61,742 nt of DNA from Prochloron sp. SulCav_FS08_3_32_3330 (GTDB lineage: Bacteria; Cyanobacteriota; Cyanobacteriia; Cyanobacteriales; DYNF01): contig DYNF01000012.1 of NCBI GenBank assembly GCA_020721205.1, positions 1-61,742 of the forward strand, read 5' to 3'. Of the stretch, positions 28,794-36,322 are shown piece by piece. Position numbers and translations under genes: made by a program. The notes below the pieces were generated by a model. That model was not told where the DNA came from, made no database searches, and saw only the letters and a list, made by a program, of their open reading frames with translations. Position 1 is the first letter of the stretch; the number at the start of each line of letters is the position of its first letter.

Positions 28794-28873
28794 AAGACTT
28801 ACTCAAAATTAAATTAATGTTATAAATATTAACAAAATAAAGATTAACTTTAATTTTTTAATGAGTAAGTCTT
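28794..28873. repeat. 80-bp inverted repeat between the RTX and adaptor genes
   Basis: A perfect 12-bp inverted pair, AAGACTTACTCA at 28794-28805 and TGAGTAAGTCTT at 28862-28873, encloses AT-rich DNA with further partial pairing (AAAATTAAA...TTTAATTTT). It may be a small MITE or an attenuating hairpin between the two genes. Confidence 0.55.
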
Positions 28874-28890
28874 GAAGATGATATTTTAAC

Positions 28891-31800
28891 TTAAACAAAA
28901 ATAAAATGATCTGAATTAAGGTCTTCTGCTTTAATATCTTTGAGAAAAGCAATTTCTTCACCTGTTTGGGCTAACATCATAATTGTGCCTTTATTTTGAT
29001 TCGTGGCAGTATAATCAGCAATTGAGCCTTTAACCTGTAAAAGATCCTCCATTAAATTAAAGTCCATAATTTTAGCAAAATCTCCCACACCATTAGCGGT
29101 ATAAAAGACAGAATCACTATTTCCTAAGACGAAAATATCTGCACCGCCCCCCCCTGTAAGGGTATCTACTGAATTTGCACCTAGATCATTAATATCAGCC
29201 CCCACCAGCACATCATCTCCATTTCCCCCAATTAAAATATCATTACCATTTCCACCTCTCAATTCATCATTATTAGCACCACCATCAAGGTGATCATTTC
29301 CCCCATTCCCAATTAAAATATCATTACCATCTCCACCGATGAGAGAATCTCCCCCTTTCCCACCAAAGATAGAATCCTCACCTTCTAAACCTTCTAAAAT
29401 ATCATTACCATCTAAACCGAAAATCAAATCATTCCCTAAACTACCTGTAATAGTATCATCACCATCAGTTCCTGTATATTCATTCGTTAGTTCTTCTTCA
29501 TTGCGATGAGTAGCACTTAAACCTGTATCAGCACGATAGACAATGCTTGATCCTCTTTCGGTATAGTAAATAACTACCCCTTGATCTGTAATAAAAGACT
29601 CAGGATCATTACGAACCATTGTAATATTAGGATCGTTGACTTGTCTGTAAAATTCCTGTGCTGGATCAACTCCTGCGATCCAAATTTCTGAGTTTTCACC
29701 TTTATCATTTTCTGTTAAAAATGAGATATAGGATTTATCTTCAAAGACAAAAGGTTCAGCCGAGCGAATATTCGTTAAATCTGAGGGAGGACGTAAAGTA
29801 TTAATTTGAGTCCATTGCCCTTCAATGTTAGTATAAATACCAATGGAGGTTAATTCTCCTTCACTTCTTTCTACTGTCATTAAACTTAATTCCCCATTAA
29901 ATTCTGGGGCTAACCACATAAAAGGAGTATCTTTAAAAGTAGAACTAAAGGTTAACTGGGTATTTGTATTAGTAGCCACATCATATAAAAATACCTGATC
30001 TATTCCATCTATAGTTTCACCATAGACTACTTGAGAACTTTCATTATTAACCCAACGTCCCATTGACGCAACCTGATCACTAATAATAGCTCCCTGATCT
30101 AAATTCAAATCTCGCCATGCCAAAATATTAGTACCACTTTGAGGAGTTGGCAATAAATATAACAAACGAGAATTATTATTTTGATCTAAACTACCAATCG
30201 GAGTTAAACCATTATTTCCTTCAGGAAAACTTATCATTTCTGAGAGTAATTCACTTTCCCAGTTGCCATTTATTAATTGTGATCGACCAATATACCATTC
30301 ATCAGGATCAATAATACTATCGTTATCATGATCCACAAATTGAGTATAGAGAATTTGAGCAGAATTACCATCATAGATCCATTCCGGTCCATTTCCTGTG
30401 CCTGTACGTTGACGATAAGAAGGAATAGGAGCTAAATTAGTGGCTAGTTGTTGTGCTTGATCAAGAAGTAAATCTCCTGTTTGTCTGTCAATGGGTGCAA
30501 CCCAGAGATTTTCCTCTTTATCTTGCCATGTTACTTGATAATTAAGCTGATCAAATTCAGGGTCAGGTAAGGGTTTGGCTGGATCTGAAACAATTATTTC
30601 ATTTGTCATAAATTCAGGAACAAATATATCTTCTGTATTTGGTAAGCCTAGTCCTGTTTCTGCACGACGTATTATTCCTTTTCCTAATTCTGCATAATAA
30701 ATATAAGCTCCTGTATTGGTAATAAAAGACTCAGGGTCATTTCGCATAAATACTTCTTCAGGATTACTTACTTGTCGCATAAAATCAAATTCAGGATTTA
30801 TTCCTGTAATCCAAACTTCAGAAAAATCTGAAGATGCGCCTACAAAAGAAATATAAGATACTCCATTATATACAAATGGTTCAGGAGACTTTATCAATAG
30901 CTCAGAAGACGGTGATTCTATCTTTTTGATTTGAGTCCATTGATCGTCTATTTTTCGATAAATCCCTAAATAATTTTCTGATGAACCTTTTTCTCTTTCT
31001 TTAGTAAAGAAAATCAATTCATTATTAAAATCAGGTGATCTCCACATAAAGACCCCAGATTTAAGTGTATCGCTGAAAGTCAGTTGACTGAGAGTTTGAG
31101 TATCAATATCAAAATAAAATATCTGTTTTTCATCACCTATCTTTCCCGTGAAAACTAAAGCTTTTTCTCCTTCTACCCATCGAGCTTGAGCACTTCCAAT
31201 AGATAAAGTGCCTCTTTTAGTTGGATCATTTAGTTCACGCCAATGTACAGTTCCTCTTTCTGTAGTCAGACCTGTAAAATATCTAATCAAAGGAGTTGAG
31301 TCATTATAGATCAAAGTACCAATAGGAGCAAAACCTTCTTCTTTTTCTCCATTTTCATTAAGTAAAAATTCTGTTTGCCAACCATCTGCTGTTAACTTTG
31401 CCGTTACTAAATAACATTTATCATCAACGTATTTATTGTAAATAATTTGTGAACCATTTTCTGTGTAAACCCATTCTGGACCATTACCACTACCACCATG
31501 ATCTATTGGGATCATAGGTAAACCTTGATCTACCATCACTGATTCTTCCAATAAAAATTCTCCAGTATCAGTATCTACTGGTGTCACCCAAAGTTTATTA
31601 TTGTTACCTATATTATTTTCTTGCCATACTATTTGATTCCCAATAGGATCAAATTCAGGATCAGGTAATTTATTCTCTATTTGGGAAACTATTTGCTCAT
31701 TAACAATAAACTCAGCCGAAAGGTTTAATTGGTAAGAAGTATTATTTTGTTCTTGTTGGTCTAATCTTACTAAAGCATAATAAATACCTGATTCTAAAGT

Positions 31801-32061
31801 TGTGATAATTAATTCATTATCATTGCCTTCATTATTAGAAGACAACAATAAATTTCCTTGTGAGTTAACAAGAAACAAATTAGCATCAGCATTAAGGTTT
31901 TCTAAACATAGCTCAACTTTACTATTAGCACTTACACTAAATTTATAATAATCTTTGACATCATCTTGACTAATATAATCTAAGAAAGTCTTAATATTTG
32001 GAGTTAAATCAATAATGCCAATATCTAAAGCATTTTCCGTGTTGTTTCCAGCTAAATCCAT
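28891..32061 (-). CDS. Secreted PPC/TolB-like/RTX calcium-binding protein
   Basis: 1056 residues. The N-terminal about 15-125 resembles a bacterial pre-peptidase C-terminal (PPC) beta-sandwich. Two long tandem homologous blocks follow (about 128-500 and 500-870). Each begins LPDPEFD.. WQ and contains GNGPEW, FTGK/VYGE..QIFY/QVFLYD, MW..PEFNGEL, ITNTGAYIYYAE/ITDQGVVIYYTE and RADTGL, like TolB/WD40 propeller modules. About 868-970 holds nine-residue RTX repeats (GGNGNDILIGGNGDD), which bind calcium and direct type I secretion of an unprocessed protein. The C-terminal 85 residues match typical RTX ends. No signal peptide is seen. No protease or lipase active site is visible. It is likely an extracellular binding or structural protein exported through the adaptor encoded downstream. 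Confidence 0.85.
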   Translation of the reverse strand: MDLAGNNTENALDIGIIDLTPNIKTFLDYISQDDVKDYYKFSVSANSKVELCLENLNADANLFLVNSQGNLLLSSNNEGNDNELIITTLESGIYYALVRLDQQEQNNTSYQLNLSAEFIVNEQIVSQIENKLPDPEFDPIGNQIVWQENNIGNNNKLWVTPVDTDTGEFLLEESVMVDQGLPMIPIDHGGSGNGPEWVYTENGSQIIYNKYVDDKCYLVTAKLTADGWQTEFLLNENGEKEEGFAPIGTLIYNDSTPLIRYFTGLTTERGTVHWRELNDPTKRGTLSIGSAQARWVEGEKALVFTGKIGDEKQIFYFDIDTQTLSQLTFSDTLKSGVFMWRSPDFNNELIFFTKEREKGSSENYLGIYRKIDDQWTQIKKIESPSSELLIKSPEPFVYNGVSYISFVGASSDFSEVWITGINPEFDFMRQVSNPEEVFMRNDPESFITNTGAYIYYAELGKGIIRRAETGLGLPNTEDIFVPEFMTNEIIVSDPAKPLPDPEFDQLNYQVTWQDKEENLWVAPIDRQTGDLLLDQAQQLATNLAPIPSYRQRTGTGNGPEWIYDGNSAQILYTQFVDHDNDSIIDPDEWYIGRSQLINGNWESELLSEMISFPEGNNGLTPIGSLDQNNNSRLLYLLPTPQSGTNILAWRDLNLDQGAIISDQVASMGRWVNNESSQVVYGETIDGIDQVFLYDVATNTNTQLTFSSTFKDTPFMWLAPEFNGELSLMTVERSEGELTSIGIYTNIEGQWTQINTLRPPSDLTNIRSAEPFVFEDKSYISFLTENDKGENSEIWIAGVDPAQEFYRQVNDPNITMVRNDPESFITDQGVVIYYTERGSSIVYRADTGLSATHRNEEELTNEYTGTDGDDTITGSLGNDLIFGLDGNDILEGLEGEDSIFGGKGGDSLIGGDGNDILIGNGGNDHLDGGANNDELRGGNGNDILIGGNGDDVLVGADINDLGANSVDTLTGGGGADIFVLGNSDSVFYTANGVGDFAKIMDFNLMEDLLQVKGSIADYTATNQNKGTIMMLAQTGEEIAFLKDIKAEDLNSDHFIFV

Positions 32062-32275
32062 AATTTTTATTGTCTTTTTTTATTTAAAATATACAAATAA
32101 TGAAAATAAGTGTTAGGTATTTATAAGTAAAAAATTGATAAGTATAATTTATTAATATTAAATTTAAGTTTATTTTTCCCTTTAAAGTTAAATTTAATAT
32201 CACAATCACATTTTAATAATTTAATGTTTATGATTCATTAGTTTGAAAATTAGTTTAGGGAAAATAGTCTGTAAT

Positions 32276-33763
32276 TTATTCGACTGGTTTTTTCTCCCGC
32301 CAAATTTCCAAACCCCCATCAGGGTTATCTTGATATTCCCATTCCCATAATTTACTTTTTCTAACTGCAACTTTCGGTCCAAAAGGATTAGCAGTTCCCA
32401 CAAATAAACCATGAGGGGTAGATAGAATAGTCCGAAAACCATAATTATAGGGGTTGCCAAAACCTCTTTTGGTTACAGCTACCCAATTTTCTCCGTCATA
32501 AGTACGCCATAGTTCACAACCTCCATATAACTCTAAAAAATCATCAATATTAGCACCCGCTAATATTTGAGAAATTCTTTTTGGTTTTTCCATGAGGTTT
32601 GTAAAACGCAGGATAATACTCCAGTCCATTGTACCTACATAGAGCCAATTATTATGAATTTCCATACGCCAAATATAACCGGAAAAATAGTTATGAAAAC
32701 CTGCGGTTAATCCACTTAAAGGTTGTTTTCCATTCCTAGTATTTCCTACAATAATATCATAACTCAGATCTGGATTAATTCTAATAATTTCTGCCGCCGC
32801 CGGACCCACATTAAAGCGTTGATCATAACCACCATTTTGAATACCCGTTCCTACATATAATGCTCCTTTAAATGCTTTCATACTGACAATACCTTGGTTT
32901 AACGCACCTCTACCTGCTCCTTTATCAATAATTTTTTCCCAATGATAAGGTTTTTTCCCTTCTCCTAAAGTTCGCCAAATTTGAAAACCATTGATTCCGG
33001 CTGTACCGACATAAAGATAATCTCCCCAAACTTCCATATCATAAATAACAGCTACTTCTTCAATCGTTTCAAAACCGGGTTCATTCACACATTCCCATTC
33101 TCCACTACTAGGGTCTTTCGTTTCATAAATTAAAGAACTCCATGCAATATTCACATTACCTTTGGCGGATCCTGTGGGAGCGGTATATAATTTATTTTTA
33201 AAAGGTACTAAAACTCGAATAGCATTAAAGGGTAAATTTTCAGAATTAGTTTTAAATGTTAAAGGGGGTGTGAGGGTAAAATTAAGACCATCTTCAGAGC
33301 GTAAAATTTCCGTTCCACTACTTTTTGATCTTGTCCATGTGGCTACATATAAAGCAGGTTCAAGGTCAGATGTTCCTTGAAAAACCACCATAGAACGAAA
33401 TCCTAAATAACGACTATATTCGATTCCTTCATTATTAGTAATTAAAGGGGCTTGATAAACTCTTTGCCAAATTTTAGTGATGGGATTATAACGCCAAATT
33501 TCACCTTTAGCGGCATGATGTTCAAATTCAGGGGTATAATTTTGATGAGGACAATCAACGGGCCAAACGTCAATTTTAACAAAAGGCATGGCAAATTTTA
33601 AGAGACATAAATTAGCTCTACCTGTACCAATATAAAGATGATTTTTAAACCAAGCATAGGAATAAGGATAGGCATTATAACCATCGCCAAAGCCATTTTG
33701 AGATATTTTTTGAAAGTCTGATTCTTTTAACCCCGGATTAGGATGAGGATTATATATTTTCAT
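32276..33763 (-). CDS. Propeller-like protein of unknown function (paralogue of the protein at 23933)
   Basis: 495 residues. Several copies of an LYVGT-type strand motif (HLYIGTG, ALYVATWT, YLYVGTAG, ALYVGTG, WLYVGTM, LFVGTANPFGP) at intervals of 40-80 residues, with W.R or EIWR segments between, indicating a beta-propeller fold. No signal peptide, lipobox or catalytic motif. It is homologous by eye to the C-terminal half of the protein at 23933-25129. The gene lies 31 bp downstream of the thioesterase-like hydrolase on the same strand, so they are probably co-transcribed. The two paralogues in two half-clusters suggest a role specific to this pathway. Function unknown. Confidence 0.75.
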   Translation of the reverse strand: MKIYNPHPNPGLKESDFQKISQNGFGDGYNAYPYSYAWFKNHLYIGTGRANLCLLKFAMPFVKIDVWPVDCPHQNYTPEFEHHAAKGEIWRYNPITKIWQRVYQAPLITNNEGIEYSRYLGFRSMVVFQGTSDLEPALYVATWTRSKSSGTEILRSEDGLNFTLTPPLTFKTNSENLPFNAIRVLVPFKNKLYTAPTGSAKGNVNIAWSSLIYETKDPSSGEWECVNEPGFETIEEVAVIYDMEVWGDYLYVGTAGINGFQIWRTLGEGKKPYHWEKIIDKGAGRGALNQGIVSMKAFKGALYVGTGIQNGGYDQRFNVGPAAAEIIRINPDLSYDIIVGNTRNGKQPLSGLTAGFHNYFSGYIWRMEIHNNWLYVGTMDWSIILRFTNLMEKPKRISQILAGANIDDFLELYGGCELWRTYDGENWVAVTKRGFGNPYNYGFRTILSTPHGLFVGTANPFGPKVAVRKSKLWEWEYQDNPDGGLEIWREKKPVE

Positions 33764-33794
33764 TTTAAAACTAATTTTTTATTTACAATCAAGT

Positions 33795-34721
33795 TTAATC
33801 AGGAATGTTTGATTCAATCTTTATAATTTTTTCTAAAAATTGACTGGTTTGATTCAGAAAAATATGGGGTTTTGATAAAGGAAAAAAATGTCCAGCTTTT
33901 TCTACAATATAACTATTGGTAATATTCCCTAATTGTTCAAGTTTTATTTTAGTAATTAAGTTAGGTGAATTAGCCCCATAAATTAAAAAAGTAGGTAGTT
34001 TAAGGTGTTGTAATTCTGATTCTGTAATAGGTTCAGGTTGTTTAAATTCTATCATAGCGGGAGTAGTTTCAATTAAGTTTAACCATTTTTTTGCTGTGTG
34101 AATATTTTGTTGAAAAGGAAGTAAATCAAGATTATTTTTGAGTTCAACACTAGAATTATTTTGTTGATTAACTTGTGATTTAGCAATTTCTGTTAAAAGT
34201 TGAAATCCTGCTTCAGATTCATCAGGCGATATATTAATATTAATCTGGCGTAATTGTTGATCTAAAATTTCCCAATTATGCCAATTAGATAAAAGTTGTT
34301 GAGGCTGAAGAATTTTTAATCTTACATCTGCTAACACTAAACTTTTAATTTTTTCAGGATATTTATGAGCAAAAGTTAAGCCGATACTACCGCCAAAACT
34401 ATGGGTAATTAAATGAATTTTTTTTAGGTTTAAATATTCTATTAATTCAGATAAAATTGATGACATATTATCACAGTTATAACCTGATTGTAGCATTGAA
34501 CTTCTACCGTGTCCGGGTAAATCAAAGAGAGTAATTCTGGTATTAATTTGTTTTCCTTGAGTATCTTTTAAATTTAATTGATTAGCAATATTATACCAGA
34601 AGGCTAAGTTTGTGGCTAAACCATGAATCATCACAATATCTTCAGGTTGTTGATCTTTGATATTATTATGATTAATTTGTATATAATTAATTTTACAATT
34701 TTCTAAAGTTGCGATCGGCAT
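33795..34721 (-). CDS. Alpha/beta hydrolase, thioesterase-like
   Basis: 308 residues. VMIHGLATNLAFWYNIA (about 28-44, HG oxyanion region), LFDLPGHGRSS, and the nucleophile elbow LITHSFGGSIGLTFAHKYPEKIKSLVLAD with Ser108 are seen. A C-terminal GHFFPLSKPHIFLNQ supplies the probable catalytic His. The fold and its position directly after an ACP-sulfotransferase match the thioesterase that follows the sulfotransferase domain in olefin synthases and CurM, where it hydrolyses the beta-sulfated acyl-ACP and triggers decarboxylation and sulfate loss. That role here is inferred from order and motif. A more ordinary hydrolase function is possible. Confidence 0.75.
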   Translation of the reverse strand: MPIATLENCKINYIQINHNNIKDQQPEDIVMIHGLATNLAFWYNIANQLNLKDTQGKQINTRITLFDLPGHGRSSMLQSGYNCDNMSSILSELIEYLNLKKIHLITHSFGGSIGLTFAHKYPEKIKSLVLADVRLKILQPQQLLSNWHNWEILDQQLRQININISPDESEAGFQLLTEIAKSQVNQQNNSSVELKNNLDLLPFQQNIHTAKKWLNLIETTPAMIEFKQPEPITESELQHLKLPTFLIYGANSPNLITKIKLEQLGNITNSYIVEKAGHFFPLSKPHIFLNQTSQFLEKIIKIESNIPD

Positions 34722-34788
34722 TGTTAATTCAGTAAATAAATAATAAACAGTCCAAAAACTTTTGTTAAGGATAGATTATAATTATTTT

Positions 34789-34807
34789 AACAAGCAAGAT
34801 GCTTGTT
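34789..34807. terminator. Short hairpin between the ACP-sulfotransferase and hydrolase genes
   Basis: The arms AACAAGCA and TGCTTGTT enclose 3 bases, in the 104-bp gap between the two genes. It could attenuate read-through from the ACP-sulfotransferase gene to the hydrolase gene. No T-run is seen on the minus strand. Confidence 0.4.
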
Positions 34808-34825
34808 TTACACAAGTAAAAATTC

Positions 34826-36121
34826 TTAATTTAATCTTTCTGGATCATAACCGAAAGACTGAGCGATTTCCCAAGTAAAATCACTTAAAAAATCAATTTG
34901 ATGATATTTGCGCCAACGATAGGCAATACTAGGTTCAATTTGACGATGTAAATGAAATTTTAAATCCCCACTCATGCGAGAATAATTTTTAAGTCCATCT
35001 GTCATTTTTTCTTGTTTATATTGATAAGGATTTAACATTTCTGCTGAGAAATCTACTTTTAAAAAAGCACATATTTTTTTGATAATTATTTCTGGCATAG
35101 TGACTAGATCTTCAAATTGAATTTTAATTTGTCTATGGGAGGGAATATTTTGAAGAAATGTCATAATATTTTGATGACAGACTAACCATGCCAACTCACC
35201 ATATTGTCGGCGGGAAAATTCTTGAGAATCCATAAAAGGCAATAATTTATCCATTTTAGCATCTTCAAAGGAGCGAATCATACCATAGGGATGTCGAGTT
35301 AAATGAATATAAAAAGCATTTTCAAATTGCATTTCTGCTCTTTTTAAGAAGTTAAGATGATAGGAATAAGAAGGAGTTTTATCTACTAATATTTTATCCT
35401 TAAGCCATACTTGTAATAAGGAATAAAAATCTTGAGTTGATAAGTTTTTTTCAAGCAAATCATTCATGATTTTTTCTGCTTCTTCAATAGGACATTTTTT
35501 AGCTGTTATAATTGATTTAATTGTACCATCTAAAAGATGTCTATTTTCCTGATTATTTAAGGCTTTATCTCTATTTTTAAGTGTATCAAAGGAAAGTAAA
35601 TGTAATTCAGGAGGAGCAAAAATTTGGGGATTTCCTGCTAAAATTACCCGGAACAAAGTTGAACCGGAACGAGATGGAGATAAAATAAATACCGCCGGAG
35701 GATTTTTGGTTTGATTTATCTGATTAACGAAAATAGGTTCTGGTATTTTTTTTCTAAATTCTTCTAGGTTTTCTAAAGTTAGTTTCTGACAACTATCTAC
35801 ATTATTACTAATAGATTTTTGCGTATTTTCCGGATTAAGCTCAATTGAAATATGCTCATTTTTTTCAATAAAAGAAATAAGTTGTTTTAAACTCAAATCG
35901 TCAATATATTTATCACCAATCATAATTAATTGATGGAAACCGAATTTCTGTTGAAATTGATTTTCTATTCTGACAAATAATTCCACAAAATCAATAGAAC
36001 TAAATCCTAAATCTTTAATTAATTGAGTGTGAGGTGTAATTTCATTTTCTATTTCTAATTCCCATTCGTCAATTAATAATTTAATTAGAGAAATTATCTC
36101 TTGTTTGATCTGATCATTCAT
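34826..36121 (-). CDS. ACP-sulfotransferase fusion, olefin-synthase/CurM-like
   Basis: 431 residues. An N-terminal acyl carrier protein (about 1-85) has DLGFSSIDFVEL, with Ser42 the probable phosphopantetheine site. After a linker comes a PAPS sulfotransferase domain (about 143-425): FILSPSRSGSTLFRVILAG (5'-phosphosulfate loop), PPELHLLSFDTL, FYIHLTRHPYGMIRSFEDA (3'-phosphate motif), and a C-terminal RMSGDLKFHLH..I and RWRKYH. These blocks match the sulfotransferase of cyanobacterial olefin synthases and CurM, which sulfates a beta-hydroxyacyl-ACP before decarboxylative alkene formation. In those enzymes ACP-ST-TE is one chain. Here the TE-like hydrolase is the next gene, after 104 bp. The same 118-bp block found upstream of the beta-helix gene lies 47 bp upstream of this start. 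Confidence 0.85.
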   Translation of the reverse strand: MNDQIKQEIISLIKLLIDEWELEIENEITPHTQLIKDLGFSSIDFVELFVRIENQFQQKFGFHQLIMIGDKYIDDLSLKQLISFIEKNEHISIELNPENTQKSISNNVDSCQKLTLENLEEFRKKIPEPIFVNQINQTKNPPAVFILSPSRSGSTLFRVILAGNPQIFAPPELHLLSFDTLKNRDKALNNQENRHLLDGTIKSIITAKKCPIEEAEKIMNDLLEKNLSTQDFYSLLQVWLKDKILVDKTPSYSYHLNFLKRAEMQFENAFYIHLTRHPYGMIRSFEDAKMDKLLPFMDSQEFSRRQYGELAWLVCHQNIMTFLQNIPSHRQIKIQFEDLVTMPEIIIKKICAFLKVDFSAEMLNPYQYKQEKMTDGLKNYSRMSGDLKFHLHRQIEPSIAYRWRKYHQIDFLSDFTWEIAQSFGYDPERLN

Positions 36122-36167
36122 AAGGATAATTAATACTTAAAAAGTAAATAAAGAATCAAAATATAGT

Positions 36168-36285
36168 ACAGAACGAGTTGATTTCCACAATTTTTAAAAG
36201 TCGGGGATTTTACTAAAACCTTATATTTAAGGATTAACTAGAATAAAATCCCCGACTTTTTTGTCCCTTCTTCCTCGTTTTATGC
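36168..36285. repeat. 118-bp block, copy upstream of the ACP-sulfotransferase
   Basis: Almost identical, in the same orientation, to 39614-39732. It contains a long hairpin, AAAAGTCGGGGATTTT paired with AAAATCCCCGACTTTT, around a 45-base AT-rich loop, plus TTGTCCCTTCTTCCTCGTTTTATGC. On the minus strand it lies 47 bp before the ACP-sulfotransferase start, so it may be a shared leader, attenuator or terminator. Confidence 0.8.
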
Positions 36286-36322
36286 GATAGAATCTATATA
36301 AAACTGTTAAAAACCCTTCTCA

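Noticed and set aside
26062-32061. Complete type I secretion system
   Set aside because: An adaptor and an RTX substrate are present, but no ABC ATPase or TolC-like gene lies in the window.
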